The notes under the pieces: generated by a model | Seen by the model: only the letters and a program-made list of their open reading frames with translations | Database searches by the model: none | Told to the model about the DNA's origin: nothing | Shown: positions 1 to 8,981 of the stretch, one piece after another | Position numbering within the stretch: position 1 is the first letter of the stretch | Layout of the letters: every line of letters starts with the position of its first letter | Made by a program: the position numbers and the translations under genes | Origin: Kiritimatiellia bacterium | Lineage (GTDB): Bacteria > Verrucomicrobiota > Kiritimatiellia > PWTM01 | Assembly (NCBI GenBank): GCA_026417735.1 | Contig: JAOACR010000007.1 | Coordinates: 124,001-188,000 of the forward strand | Reading direction: 5' to 3' | DNA length: 64,000 nucleotides

Positions 1-222
1 AGCATGGGGCGCTTTGCTCTGTTGCCGCTGGCGGCGCGGCTGCCGGAGCCGGGGGCTTGGCCTGCCGCCGCACTTGCTCGGCTCGCGCTGACGCGCGCGA
101 CGCGCCTGTTCGCCGACGGGCTCGCGTCGGGGTGGACATTTGTGCGGCCGCGCCGGCGCGCAGCGGGTGGGGAGCTGCCAGCGACACGACGGAGTGCCCC
201 CTGGGACGAAGCGGGCAAGTGA
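1..222 (+). CDS. C-terminal part of an unrecognised protein (5' end outside window)
   Basis: The reading frame is open from the first base of the window. It stops at a TGA at 220-222 whose last base is the A of the ATG of the next gene, a spacing typical of translationally coupled genes. About 73 residues are visible. They are rich in Ala, Arg and Leu, with a helical-looking stretch near AALARLALTRATRLFADG. I do not recognise a domain. The following gene is nucleotidyltransferase-like, so an antitoxin or DNA-binding partner would be a reasonable guess, but nothing in the sequence proves it. High GC makes chance open frames common, so this call rests mainly on the stop-start overlap. Confidence 0.3.
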   Translation, partial: SMGRFALLPLAARLPEPGAWPAAALARLALTRATRLFADGLASGWTFVRPRRRAAGGELPATRRSAPWDEAGK

Positions 223-748
223 TGCAGGAAGTCGCTCAGTTGCTCAACCGCATGTGCGATCAGGGCGTGATCCGTGACTACGTGCTCTATGGTGCGCTGG
301 CACACGCGCGCTCTACGGAGCCGGTCGCGACGCTGGATGCAGAGGTACTGGTGATTGTGCCGGAGGGGGAACGGCTAGTGTCTTGCGGCGCATCTGCCGG
401 TTTTGTGAGCAGGCGGGTTACCCTGCCGAAGGCGAGGCGATCCGTGTTCGCGAGTGGCCGCTCAAGTTCGTCGTGGCCTACGATGCGCTGGCGCGGGAGG
501 CTGTCAAGACCGCGGAGGAGAGCAACGTGACGGACATTCCCCTGTCCGTGGTCCGTCCCCTGCCGCTGGCGCTGCTGGCCCTACGGGTCGGCCGCCAGAG
601 AGATTGGGAGCGGGTGCGGGCATCGCTCGAGGCGGGCGCCGTCCCTGCCGATGAGATTGAATGCGTGGCGTATCGGTACAATCTGGGAGCGCAGTGGACG
701 CGGTTTCTGAAGTACCGCGACAGGTCGCGAAATTCCACAGGACATTGA
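222..748 (+). pseudogene. Nucleotidyltransferase-like protein, one frameshift
   Basis: Two frames join into one recognisable protein. Residues from the ATG at 222 read MQEVAQLLNRMCDQGVIRDY, then YGALAHARSTEPVATLDAEV, which looks like the start of a nucleotidyltransferase fold. Around 380 the homologous reading moves to another frame, continuing with RRICRFCEQAGYPAEGEAIR and running to a stop at 746-748. The combined product would be about 170 residues. By memory it resembles small nucleotidyltransferase-family proteins (AbiEii-like/MNT-like group) that often sit beside a short partner gene, as here. A single indel explains the break, so a sequencing error cannot be excluded for this one gene. 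The fold assignment is by eye. Confidence 0.5.
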
Positions 749-930
749 GGAGCTCTTCCGAAAACACGCGGATTGGCATCGCGCCCCGCTTGCGCTGCCC
801 TTCGAGGAAGAAGATCCGCATGATGGCCGGGCGCAGGACTCCTCCGCACGGTATCTTCAAATGCGGCGGACGACGGTCGGCGACAGCGGCGCCGGACACC
901 GCCAACGATCGGCCGGCGGCGTCTGGTTGA
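720..930 (+). pseudogene. Small partner protein downstream of the nucleotidyltransferase, frameshifted
   Basis: A second short coding stretch overlaps the end of the nucleotidyltransferase remnant. It reads IPQDIEELFRKHADWHRAPL and then ALPFEE in one frame. The continuation that fits best, KIRMMAGRR, lies in another frame after about position 812. The motif pattern (an acidic/basic helix followed by LPFEEKIR) is one I associate with short conserved hypothetical proteins found directly after this kind of nucleotidyltransferase. No start codon can be fixed and the 3' end fades into unrecognisable sequence near 930. Function is unknown. Confidence 0.35.
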
Positions 931-1029
931 GGAGGCCGCGGTCGCGCACGCGATGTTGTCGGCGCAACGTGCCGCCCTTCATCATCCGCTCGGCGGTTAC
1001 GAGAGGCAAGGCCCGACGAGGTTACAAAC

Positions 1030-2361
1030 GTGCATCGTGCTCTAGTTCAGCTGCTCGTTGCGCTGGGCCTCGCCGGTCGTCTCGCGGGGGGCGGCGACGA
1101 TCGTGTCGGCCGCCCATCGCCGAACGTGCGGATTGTGGTGGCGGACGATCTCGGATAGGCCGATCCGGGCTGGGAGGGGAGCAGGTTTTATGAGACGCCC
1201 GCGCTCGACTGGCTGGCCGCCGAAGGCGCGCGCGCGTCACCGTTGCCTATGCGGCCAGTCCGGTCTGCTCTCCTACCCGCGCCAGTTTGATGACCGGCCG
1301 CTGGCCATCGCGCACCTTCGTCACCGACTTTCTTGGGGCGGCGCAACCTCAGCAGTGGCACGGCAAACCGCGGCTGTGACCCGCGCGGTAAGCCGACCGG
1401 CTCGCCCGTGAGGGAGTCACGCTTGCGAAGGTGGAAAAGCGACCGCCCAAACGACCTTTTTGCGGGCAAGTGGCATGTCGGTCCGGTGGGCTAGTGCCGG
1501 AGGATCAGGGGGTTGACCACAACGTCGGCGGCATCGAGCTCGGAGAGCCGTCCGGCGGCAACAAGTATTTCTCGCCTTATGAAACCCTTGATTGTCCAAT
1601 GGTCCAGCCGGAGAGCACATCTGCCTGCGGCTGGCCGCCGAGATCGCCGAGTTCCTCGAGCGGAACGGCTCCGGATGGGCCTCGGGGCGCGGTGGGACCG
1701 AGATCATGAGCGAGACGTGCGGCTGACATCCCCTTTGCGCGGCGATGGTCGAGACCATGGGCCGCGCGGTGGGGCACGGTGTTGGCAAATCTGGACGAGC
1801 TCTGACTGAGCGGTTCGACCCTCGTGTTGTTCGCCAGCGACAACGGTTGCCTCGCCGCCCGCGAGGGTTGGCCGACCTCGAACTTCCCGCTGCGCGCTGC
1901 CAAAGGATGGCCCGACGAGGGCGGGCTTCGGGTACCCCCATCGTCCGCTGGCTCGACGTTGCGCGGGCCGGTTCGGTGATCGCTGGCCCGCTGATCACGC
2001 CAGACATCTTTGGAACCGTTTGTGAGGCGGTGGTTAGGAAGCGTAGCAGTGGCGAACAGCGTATCCCTTGCGTCGTCGCTGCGGGGTGAGTCGGCGCCGG
2101 ACCGGCCGCTGTTCTGGCACTACCCCCGTTACGGGAGTCAGGGAGGTTCGCCCGGCAACGCGGTCCGCCGCGGCGACTGGAAACTCATGGTACGGGGACG
2201 ATCGTGCGGAGTTGTACTATCTCGGGGACGGCCTCGGCGAGACTATGAATTGTGCGGCGTGTGAAGCCGAGCGCGTGCGGACGCTGCGCGAGGAGCTTGC
2301 GCGCCGGCGTGCGGCGGTCGGGGCGAAAATGCCCAGCCCCGATCCTGCGTTCAACTCCGCC
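1030..2361 (+). pseudogene. Decayed sulfatase (arylsulfatase type), copy 1
   Basis: A complete sulfatase can be pieced together from several frames. A GTG at 1030 opens a hydrophobic leader, followed by the metal-binding start PNVRIVVADDLG and an in-frame TAG at 1156-1158. A frame change then gives the formylglycine site ASPVCSPTRASLMTGR (CxPxR type). Further frames carry GPEDQG-like sequence at about 1498, NPLI and the helix LRLAAEIAEFLERNGSG, then LVLFASDNGCLA. The C-terminus reads RPLFWHYPRYGSQGGSPGNA and DDRAELYYLGDGLGET. At least four lesions are needed, so it cannot make an active enzyme. It lies directly before a second sulfatase remnant in the same direction. The family normally hydrolyses sulfate esters in the periplasm or outside the cell after Cys-to-formylglycine maturation. 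Confidence 0.85.
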
Positions 2362-3829
2362 CGGCCAAGGGGCCGCGCGGCGTCTCGGCCGGTGCAGAGG
2401 GAAGGTGCCCCCCAACCCAACTTTGTGTTGATCAATGTCGACGATCTGGGCTGGGCGGAGATCGGGCCGTTCGGCGCCGAGTATCCGATGCAGCATCTCG
2501 ATCGCAAGGCTCGCGAGGGGCGGCTGCTGCGTTCGCCCGATGCCACACCGGTTTGCTCGCCGTCTCGTGCCCCCTGATGACCGGCGGCGAGCCGAAAGGC
2601 GGGCTGCCGATTCCTCACGTGTTGTTCCCGATGGCGCGGCTCTGGCTGAATCCGGACGAGGTTTCCGCGGCAGAAGTGCTGAAGTCTGCCGGTTAGGCGA
2701 CCGCGTAGAGTGGCAAGTGGCATCTGAGAGACCAGCCGAAGTTTTTGCCCACGCGGCAGGGACTCGACGAGGACTACGGTCTGCCGTACTCCATCGACAT
2801 GGGGCCTGCGTGGGCTGGGGCAAAGAGCAAAACCGGAGAACCGCTGCCGGCGGAGGATCGCCCCCCACCATCGGTGCCCCCGCCCAAGGATGGCGTCCTC
2901 GGCGCCGAGCAAGCGTCGCTACCGCTGTTAGAAAACGAGCGGGTCGTCGCGCGTGTGCACGCAGCGGAGCGGGCCCTGCTCCTCGGTAGGTACACCGAAC
3001 GCGCGACCGAGTTCGTCCGCCGCAACGCGAATCGGCCATTCTTCTCTGTATCTGGCGCAGTCGGCGGTGCATTTTCCGCTCTCCACCGGATCCGGTCTTT
3101 GTCGGCCGTTCGGGACGCAATTTGGTCGGTGACTGGGTGCTGGAAGTGGCCGAGAACACCGACCAAATTCTCGGCGAGCTGCGATCGCGCGGGCTGGCCG
3201 CGCGCACTCTCGTCATTTTCAACGGCGACCACGGTGGTGCGCCGGAGCACGGTTCACCCAACGGCCCGCTGCGTGGGGGCAAGGGCAGCATGTGGGAGGG
3301 AGGCATGCACGTGCCGACGATCGCATGGTGGCCGGGCCGCATCCTCGCCGGCACGCGCGCCGACCCGATCTCGACGATGATGGACATCCTGCCGACCTCC
3401 GCGCGGCTGGCGGGCGCGACACTGCCGGCTTGGCGCCGGATGGACGGTGTGGACATCGGGCCGGTGTTGCGGGGTGGAACTGTCGCCTCCGCGTAGCGTG
3501 TTTCTCTACTTCCGGGCTCTTCACCTCGAAGGGGTTCGCCGTGGGCCGTGGAGCTCTTTGTGCGCAGCGGAGAGCTCGACAATTTGGCCGAAGACGTCGG
3601 GGAACGGCGGGACGTCGCGCCCCATCAGCCAGAGGTGGCACGGCAACTGCGCGCGCTCGTGGAGGCGGTGAACCGCGATCCGGGTGTTTCGGAGCTGGGA
3701 TCGGGGGTCCGGACGCTGGGACGGGCGCAGACCACGCGGCCGTGGATCGCGAACGATCCGGAACTGAGCGAGGTACGACAAGCAGATACCATCTTTTCAG
3801 CAGGGGGGGGTGCAGAATCGCGCGGATAG
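2362..3829 (+). pseudogene. Decayed sulfatase (arylsulfatase type), copy 2
   Basis: Starting about 50 bases after the C-terminal region of copy 1 and with no stop between them, the sequence reads NFVLINVDDLGWAEIG, the usual N-terminal metal site. It continues to the formylglycine motif PVCSPSRA near 2555. A stop follows at 2575-2577, and the match continues in other frames: SGKWHLRDQPKF (about 2710), RYTERATEFVRRNANRPFF (about 2990), then VIFNGDHGGAPEHGSPNGPL and RGGKGSMWEGGMHVPTIAWW. The C-terminal GPWKLFVRSGELDNLAEDVG-like reading ends at 3827-3829. The catalytic and metal residues are still recognisable, so the inactivating events are indels and nonsense changes and not erosion of the active site. 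Boundaries between copies 1 and 2 are approximate. Confidence 0.85.
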
Positions 3830-3880
3830 GTTGCAAAGTGCGGACAAGTGTGATCTAATAGTGTGTGTACGAATGGATGG

Positions 3881-3924
3881 GGCCGGTATCCGGCCTTGAC
3901 GGCGGAGGAAAAAGAGTGTTTAGT
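3881..3924 (+). promoter_or_regulatory. Candidate promoter with adjoining palindrome for the EPS cluster
   Basis: A perfect inverted repeat GGCCGG-TAT-CCGGCC occupies 3881-3895 and abuts a sigma70-like -35 hexamer TTGACG (3896-3901). A 17-base spacer leads to TTTAGT (3919-3924), which matches four of six positions of the -10 consensus. The ATG of the first EPS-cluster gene is 49 bases downstream. The palindrome touching the -35 box is placed where a repressor or activator could act. It has no T-run, so a terminator for the upstream pseudogene is less likely. Assigned by eye only. Confidence 0.45.
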
Positions 3925-3972
3925 GAGAATAGCGGGCGGCGGATTATCAGCGAGCACAAAGGAGCAGGAGCC

Positions 3973-4641
3973 ATGAGGAAGGCGAACATTGGTTGGTTGG
4001 TGGTCGCGGCGGCGGTCGCCGCATTCCGGTGGGAGACCTCGGCGCAGAACCCGCCGGCATCTCCACCCGCGCAGGCGCCGGCGCAGGCGGCGGCACAGGA
4101 ACCCGCACCGAAGCTGCTCACCCACGGGGAGCTGGCTCAACTTCTGGTTCGAAAGCTCGGGTTGTACCGGTTCGTTGCTGCGAACCCGACGGATGTCGAA
4201 TGCATGATTCTGCTGGCGCAGAACGGCGTGTTCCCATCGCCGACGCTGACACCAACTGAGCAGAACCCCGCGCCGGGCTGGAGCCTGGATCCGGCAAAAG
4301 AGGTGAGCCTCGCGGACCTCGCGGTGGTTCTGGTTCGGGCGCTGCGGCTTGAAGGACAGGTTGAAGGGGACAAGGGGGATCCGCAGAACTGGCTGAAGGT
4401 GCTGAAGGACGTCCAGGTCCCGACGGACACGGTCGGGGCGGGGCTCGCGGCGCTCTCGCCCCTTGCGGATGCGCTGCAGGCGCTCCCGCTGTTTTCAGTG
4501 ACGCCCGAGCCGCTGGCACGCCGGTATCTCCCGGAGTCTACGGCGGCTGCGCTCATCAACACGATCGCGTTCCCGGACGTGGCTGGACCGCGGCGGGTGC
4601 CGCCGCCGGGTCCGCCGCCCCGTCCGGTGACGCCGACATGA
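3973..4641 (+). CDS. Exported SLH-like protein at the head of the EPS cluster
   Basis: The ATG at 3973 has a good ribosome binding site (GGAGCAGGAG) and opens a signal peptide of about 25 residues (WLVVAAAVAAF core, ending near SAQ). An Ala/Pro/Gln-rich linker follows to about residue 50. The middle holds two related segments, LTHGELAQLLVRKLGL and VSLADLAVVLVRALRL, which look like the helix of S-layer-homology repeats. The tail is Pro-rich (PPPGPPPRPVTPT). The product is 222 residues. I do not know a characterised homologue. Its place just before a beta-barrel and polysaccharide export genes suggests a periplasmic or cell-wall-associated accessory of export. The SLH resemblance is by eye; function is inference. 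Confidence 0.6.
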   Translation: MRKANIGWLVVAAAVAAFRWETSAQNPPASPPAQAPAQAAAQEPAPKLLTHGELAQLLVRKLGLYRFVAANPTDVECMILLAQNGVFPSPTLTPTEQNPAPGWSLDPAKEVSLADLAVVLVRALRLEGQVEGDKGDPQNWLKVLKDVQVPTDTVGAGLAALSPLADALQALPLFSVTPEPLARRYLPESTAAALINTIAFPDVAGPRRVPPPGPPPRPVTPT

Positions 4642-4696
4642 GCGGCGGGCGGATGCTGTGATTGAGCATTTAAACAGGTCGGAAAGGAGCCACACG

Positions 4697-5944
4697 ATGA
4701 AGCGGATGAGCGGGTGGGGAGTTGTCGCGGCAGTTATGGCGGCCGGCGCGATCGCGATGGCGGCGGAGGGGGAACGTCCCTTCCATGTGGAGAGTTATCT
4801 GCGCTTGGGCTACGACGACAACGTCACCTACGCGGAGCAGAACAAGATTGACACGTTCTTCATCCGCGAAGAGCTGGCGCTGTCGTTCGACAAGACGTAC
4901 GAGACCGGCTTCTTGGGGCTGCGCTATCGGCCGGCACTCGATTGGTATGAGGACCTCGGTCGGGACTCGGAAACCGAGTGGACGCATGCGGTGGACGTCA
5001 ACTGGCTGCAGATGCTCGGCCGCCGGCTCTCGCTGGCCGTCGCCGAGACGTTCATCCAGTATGACCGCTCGGAAGTGGTGGACAGCGACGGTGTGCTGCG
5101 CCAGCCCAACTACGGGTACATCTACAACACGGCGGCCGGTACACTGACCGCGTTGCTGACGCCGACGTTGCGGCTGAGCGGCTCCCTGCGCCACCAGCTC
5201 TTCCGGTATGACGATCAGCTGATCGCCGACCGCGAGGACTATGACATTTGGGCGTACGGTGCGTCGCTGGGTACGCAGCTGGGCAAGGCGACGACCGTTT
5301 ATGTGGACGGCACGATCGAAGACATCGCCTACGAGGGGTCTGGCAAAACGCAGACGGTGGTGATGCCGGGCTACAACCGCCAGATCGTGGACCAGATTCC
5401 GAACCGCGACGCGGTCACGTACAACGTGGGGCTGGGTGTGGAGCGGGTGTTTAGCCCGAATTTGCTCGGCCGGGTGCGCGGTGGGTATACGTACAAGGAC
5501 ATGGAGGCCGCCAACCAGAGCGATGATGATTCGCCGTACGGCGAAGCGCAGGTGACGATCATCCCGGTGCCGACCACACGCCTGACTCTGTCGGCGGCAT
5601 ATTCGTTGTATCAGTCGGGTCTGCAGACCTTCGCGAACCAGACCCGCACGACGTTCTCCGCGAGCCTCGCACACGATCTGACTTCGCGCATCACGCTCTC
5701 GCTGCTGGGCGCGTACTATCAGTCGGACTACGATGCCGAGGACTCGGTGAATCTGGTGCCGGTCGCCGAGGTGCAGGACGGCACCGAGACGAGCTCCTCG
5801 CTCGGCGTTCGGGTGAGCTACCGGCTGGATCGGAACAACTGGATCGACCTCGGCTACTCGTACAGCAACTTTGACTCCGACTTCCGGCTGGCCGAGGGTG
5901 TGGACCGGAATCGGTACGACGTGGCGTGGAAAATCCGGCTGTAA
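4697..5944 (+). CDS. Outer-membrane beta-barrel protein of the EPS cluster
   Basis: The ATG at 4697 follows the ribosome binding site AAAGGAG and a typical signal peptide (GVVAAVMAAGAIAMA). The mature part is about 390 residues of alternating polar and aromatic strands such as FHVESYLRLGYDDNVTY, RLSGSLRHQLFRYDDQL and NWIDLGYSYSNFDSDFR, typical of the putative beta-barrel porin 2 / exopolysaccharide-associated barrel group. It has no recognisable enzyme motif. It lies between an SLH-like exported protein and the Wzz/BY-kinase, so a role as outer-membrane component of polysaccharide secretion is likely. Porin activity has not been shown for this family as far as I know. The last residue is Leu, not the classical C-terminal Phe. 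Confidence 0.75.
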   Translation: MKRMSGWGVVAAVMAAGAIAMAAEGERPFHVESYLRLGYDDNVTYAEQNKIDTFFIREELALSFDKTYETGFLGLRYRPALDWYEDLGRDSETEWTHAVDVNWLQMLGRRLSLAVAETFIQYDRSEVVDSDGVLRQPNYGYIYNTAAGTLTALLTPTLRLSGSLRHQLFRYDDQLIADREDYDIWAYGASLGTQLGKATTVYVDGTIEDIAYEGSGKTQTVVMPGYNRQIVDQIPNRDAVTYNVGLGVERVFSPNLLGRVRGGYTYKDMEAANQSDDDSPYGEAQVTIIPVPTTRLTLSAAYSLYQSGLQTFANQTRTTFSASLAHDLTSRITLSLLGAYYQSDYDAEDSVNLVPVAEVQDGTETSSSLGVRVSYRLDRNNWIDLGYSYSNFDSDFRLAEGVDRNRYDVAWKIRL

Positions 5945-6068
5945 GCGGATCGTGGTCGCCAAACGGGGTGGGATCCGCAGCGGTCCGGACGAGGGCGGCG
6001 GGGGCGCGGGCCCCCGCCGTCGCGTGCCGCGGGTGATTGCCGCCGGCGCAACGACGTAGAGGTCCGCG

Positions 6069-8204
6069 ATGGACGAGCAACCGACAGCCAGCGATTCGAG
6101 TCTTCATTTTTTTGATTACTGGCGGGTGATCCGCTCTCGCAAGGAGGTGGTGCTCGCCGTACTGCTGCTGACGGTCGTCACAGCGGTGATCTACACCTTC
6201 TCGCTCGAACCGGAATACATGGCGCAGGCGCGCATCCTTGTGCGAGAAGATGCGCTGGACCTGCCGGTCTTCGAGCGGGAGTTTCAAACCGGGTGGAACC
6301 CGTACTTTCTGCGCACGCAGTTCGAGCTCATCAAGTCCCGTCCGATCCTCTACCAGGTGGCCGCGAACCTGAACCTCGCGCAGGTTTGGGGGGAACGGTT
6401 CCGCGCCGACAAGCGACCGCTCTCGAAGGACGAAGTGTATGAACATCTGATGCGGAGTCTCGAGGTAGACCAGTCCCGCGATACCAGCCTCATCGCGATC
6501 CGCGTGCGAAGCCGTGACCCGGAGGAGGCCGCGAGGATTGCGAACGAGGTGGCCCAGGTCTATCGAGACCAGCGGTTGAACGTAAAGCGAAACGAGCTGC
6601 GTCGCGCGCTGGATGCCGTGCGCGCGGAAATGGAAAAGCAGCGGGAGCGGGTCGCGGCGAAGGAGGCGGAGGTGGAACGGCTCCGCAAGGAGCTGGGCGT
6701 CGCAGTGATCGGCTCCATGGGCCAGCCGGGCAGCGGCTTCCGCGTGGACAAGGTGCGGCTGCAGCAGTTGGAGGCCGATCGCATCGCGGCGCGGGTGGAC
6801 ATGTTGTATCGGAAGGCTCGGATGGAGCAGCTGGAGGCGATGACGCCGGAGGAGCTGATGGAGTCCGCCTCGCTGATCGTGCAAGACTCCGAGATTGCGA
6901 CGCTGCGGCGGCAACTTGTGGACACCGACGTGCAGCTGAAGCTTTTGCTGCAGACCTACGGTGAGAACCATCCGGAGGTCGTCCGCTTCCGCGCGGGTCG
7001 CGAGGAGCTGCAGCAGAAGCTCACCAACGCGCTGAACGGTTTGAAACGGGGTGTGCGGGCGGACTACGAGGTGAGCCTCGCGCGGTACGAGGCGCTCGAC
7101 CAGGAGCTGAAGGCTGCGCGCGAGGCGGACATCGCCGCGGAGGGCGAGAAGTACCTACCGTTTGCGAAGGCTGAGCGCGAGCTGGACTTGGAGCGAAACG
7201 TGCTGCAGGTGCTGGAGGCGCGCGTGCGACAGGAGGCCATCAAACTCGAGGTGCCGAGCACGCCGGTCGAGCTGGTGGATCCAGCCGAACCGCCGGTGCG
7301 GCCGGTGGGACCTCGACATCTCTTCAATATCCTGCTCGGCCTCATGATTGGTACCATCGCCGGCCTCGGGATCGCGTTCTTCATCGAGTACCTCGACACG
7401 TCCGTGAAGACGGTGGACGACGTGGAGCGGTACCTCGGCCTGCCCGTGATCGGCATCATCCCGCAAAAAGTCCGCCCGATGATTCTCGATGGTCCCGACT
7501 GCTCGTACGCGGAGGCGTACCGCGTGCTGCGGACGAATCTGTTGTTCTCAAACAAGGGCGTGCCAGGGGGCGCGTTTGCCATCGTCAGCGGTGGCGTGGG
7601 CGAGGGGAAGTCCACCACCCTCTTCAATCTGGCCTATGTGTGTGCGACGATGGGCGACAAGGTGCTGATTGTGGACTCCGATCTGCGACGGCCGGTGCAG
7701 CACACGATTCTGAACATGCCGAACCGGTTCGGCCTCACCAACGTGCTGATGCGCGACGTGCCCATCGAGGAAACGATCAAGGCGGTGCCGAACGTGCCGA
7801 ACCTTCATTTCCTTCCGAGCGGCAAGCTCCCCAGGTCCTCGGTCGGCGTACTGAACACGCAGCGGATGCGTGAGCTGATCAAAAACCTTCGCGCGCGCTA
7901 TGACTACGTGTTCTTCGATGCGCCGCCGGTGATCGGCGTCAGCGACGCCTCCATTCTCGCCAGCGAGGTGGACGGTGTACTGCTGGTGGTGCAGTACCGG
8001 AAATACCCGAGAATCATGTCGCTGCGCGCGAAGCGAATGATCGAAAATGTGGGCGGCCGCATTGTCGGGGTGGTGCTGAACAACATCAACATCCTGCGCG
8101 ACGACTATTACTACTACTACCACTCCTACTACTCGAACTATTATTATCAGCATGCGCCGCCGGCCGAGGAAGCGGCGAAGGCCGAGGCGGGGAAACCGGC
8201 CTGA
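6069..8204 (+). CDS. Polysaccharide co-polymerase with BY-type tyrosine autokinase
   Basis: This 711-residue protein joins both halves of the Wzc architecture. Residues 15-60 hold the first membrane helix and Wzz domain start (DYWRVIRSRKEVVLAV), residues 165-400 are strongly charged coiled coil, and the second helix is near 415-435 (LGLMIGTIAGLGIAFF). The cytoplasmic kinase has Walker A GVGEGKST near 510, Walker A' VLIVDSDLRRP near 532, and a final Tyr cluster near residue 679 (YYYYYHSYYSNYYY), the expected autophosphorylation tail. The family controls chain length and export of capsule or EPS through cycles of phosphorylation. It is followed 30 bases later by the Wza-type gene. No cognate phosphatase lies in the window. 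Confidence 0.93.
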   Translation: MDEQPTASDSSLHFFDYWRVIRSRKEVVLAVLLLTVVTAVIYTFSLEPEYMAQARILVREDALDLPVFEREFQTGWNPYFLRTQFELIKSRPILYQVAANLNLAQVWGERFRADKRPLSKDEVYEHLMRSLEVDQSRDTSLIAIRVRSRDPEEAARIANEVAQVYRDQRLNVKRNELRRALDAVRAEMEKQRERVAAKEAEVERLRKELGVAVIGSMGQPGSGFRVDKVRLQQLEADRIAARVDMLYRKARMEQLEAMTPEELMESASLIVQDSEIATLRRQLVDTDVQLKLLLQTYGENHPEVVRFRAGREELQQKLTNALNGLKRGVRADYEVSLARYEALDQELKAAREADIAAEGEKYLPFAKAERELDLERNVLQVLEARVRQEAIKLEVPSTPVELVDPAEPPVRPVGPRHLFNILLGLMIGTIAGLGIAFFIEYLDTSVKTVDDVERYLGLPVIGIIPQKVRPMILDGPDCSYAEAYRVLRTNLLFSNKGVPGGAFAIVSGGVGEGKSTTLFNLAYVCATMGDKVLIVDSDLRRPVQHTILNMPNRFGLTNVLMRDVPIEETIKAVPNVPNLHFLPSGKLPRSSVGVLNTQRMRELIKNLRARYDYVFFDAPPVIGVSDASILASEVDGVLLVVQYRKYPRIMSLRAKRMIENVGGRIVGVVLNNINILRDDYYYYYHSYYSNYYYQHAPPAEEAAKAEAGKPA

Positions 8205-8234
8205 GCCGGCGGGTCCGACGGAGCATCGGCAAGC

Positions 8235-8966
8235 ATGAAGCAAACAACGCAAGGTTGCCGAAGTGTGGGCATCGCGCTCGCCGCGCTCCTGTGGGCGGCC
8301 GGGTGTCACGGAGGACTGGGGCGCCGCGGGGATCTGCCGCCGTTGCGGCTGGAAGGTTCGTCGCCATTTCCTGCGGAAACCGCCGCGGTGCCGAGCGGGG
8401 CGAGCACCAACCGTACGCCGGCGGAGGGGGAGCCGGCACCGGTCACGCGCCCGGGCGAGACCACCGCCGAGATGATCCCCTCTGCAGGTGGCGCAGCCTA
8501 CCGACTACGGCCGGGTGACAGCGTCGTGGTGATTTTGCGAACCGTACAGTCCGAACAGTTCGAGATGGTCGTGGACGAAAACGGCGACATCAAGCTGCCG
8601 TACATCGGCGCGGTGCGGGCGGCGGGTCGCACCGCTCGCGAGGTCGAAGACCAGATCCAGAAGCTCTACATTGACGGAAAAATTTACCGATTCATCACCG
8701 TGAACGTGCTCGTGCCGACCCGGAGCTATTTCGTGCGCGGAGAGGTTCGCAATCCGGGGCGGTTCCCGCTGATGGGCTCGGTTCGGCTGCTCCAGGCGAT
8801 CGCCGCCGCAGGCGGATTCACGGACTTCGCCGATATCAGCGACATTCGGCTGACCCGCGGCGATAAGACCTACCGTCTGAACGGCCGCGAAATCGAGCGG
8901 AACCCGGAAAAGGACATCGAAATCGAAGCGGGCGACACGATCGTCGTCAAACGCACCTGGTATTGA
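8235..8966 (+). CDS. Polysaccharide export lipoprotein (Wza family)
   Basis: A 243-residue protein with a lipoprotein signal ending in LLWAAGC, then a low-complexity Pro/Ala/Thr linker. The poly_export domain begins near residue 85 (AYRLRPGDSVVVILRTVQSE) and includes DENGDIKLPYIGAVRAAG. An SLBB-type segment follows (RSYFVRGEVRNPGRFPL, RLLQAIAAAGGFTDFA). It forms the periplasmic and outer-membrane channel for polysaccharide in Wzy-dependent systems. Shorter than E. coli Wza, it resembles the short export proteins common in Gram-negative EPS loci with exosortase or PEP-CTERM systems. It lies between the BY-kinase and an O-antigen ligase-type protein. Confidence 0.92.
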   Translation: MKQTTQGCRSVGIALAALLWAAGCHGGLGRRGDLPPLRLEGSSPFPAETAAVPSGASTNRTPAEGEPAPVTRPGETTAEMIPSAGGAAYRLRPGDSVVVILRTVQSEQFEMVVDENGDIKLPYIGAVRAAGRTAREVEDQIQKLYIDGKIYRFITVNVLVPTRSYFVRGEVRNPGRFPLMGSVRLLQAIAAAGGFTDFADISDIRLTRGDKTYRLNGREIERNPEKDIEIEAGDTIVVKRTWY

Positions 8967-8981
8967 CCACGCCCTCCGGCG

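Noticed and set aside
2185-3582. A 465-codon minus-strand frame across the second sulfatase remnant
   Set aside because: Arg/Ser/Pro-rich with no recognisable motif; the plus strand gives clear sulfatase pieces in three frames.
4670-6971. Two long minus-strand frames (430 and 426 codons) opposite the EPS barrel and kinase genes
   Set aside because: They are mirror frames of genuine genes and show no domain, signal peptide or start context.
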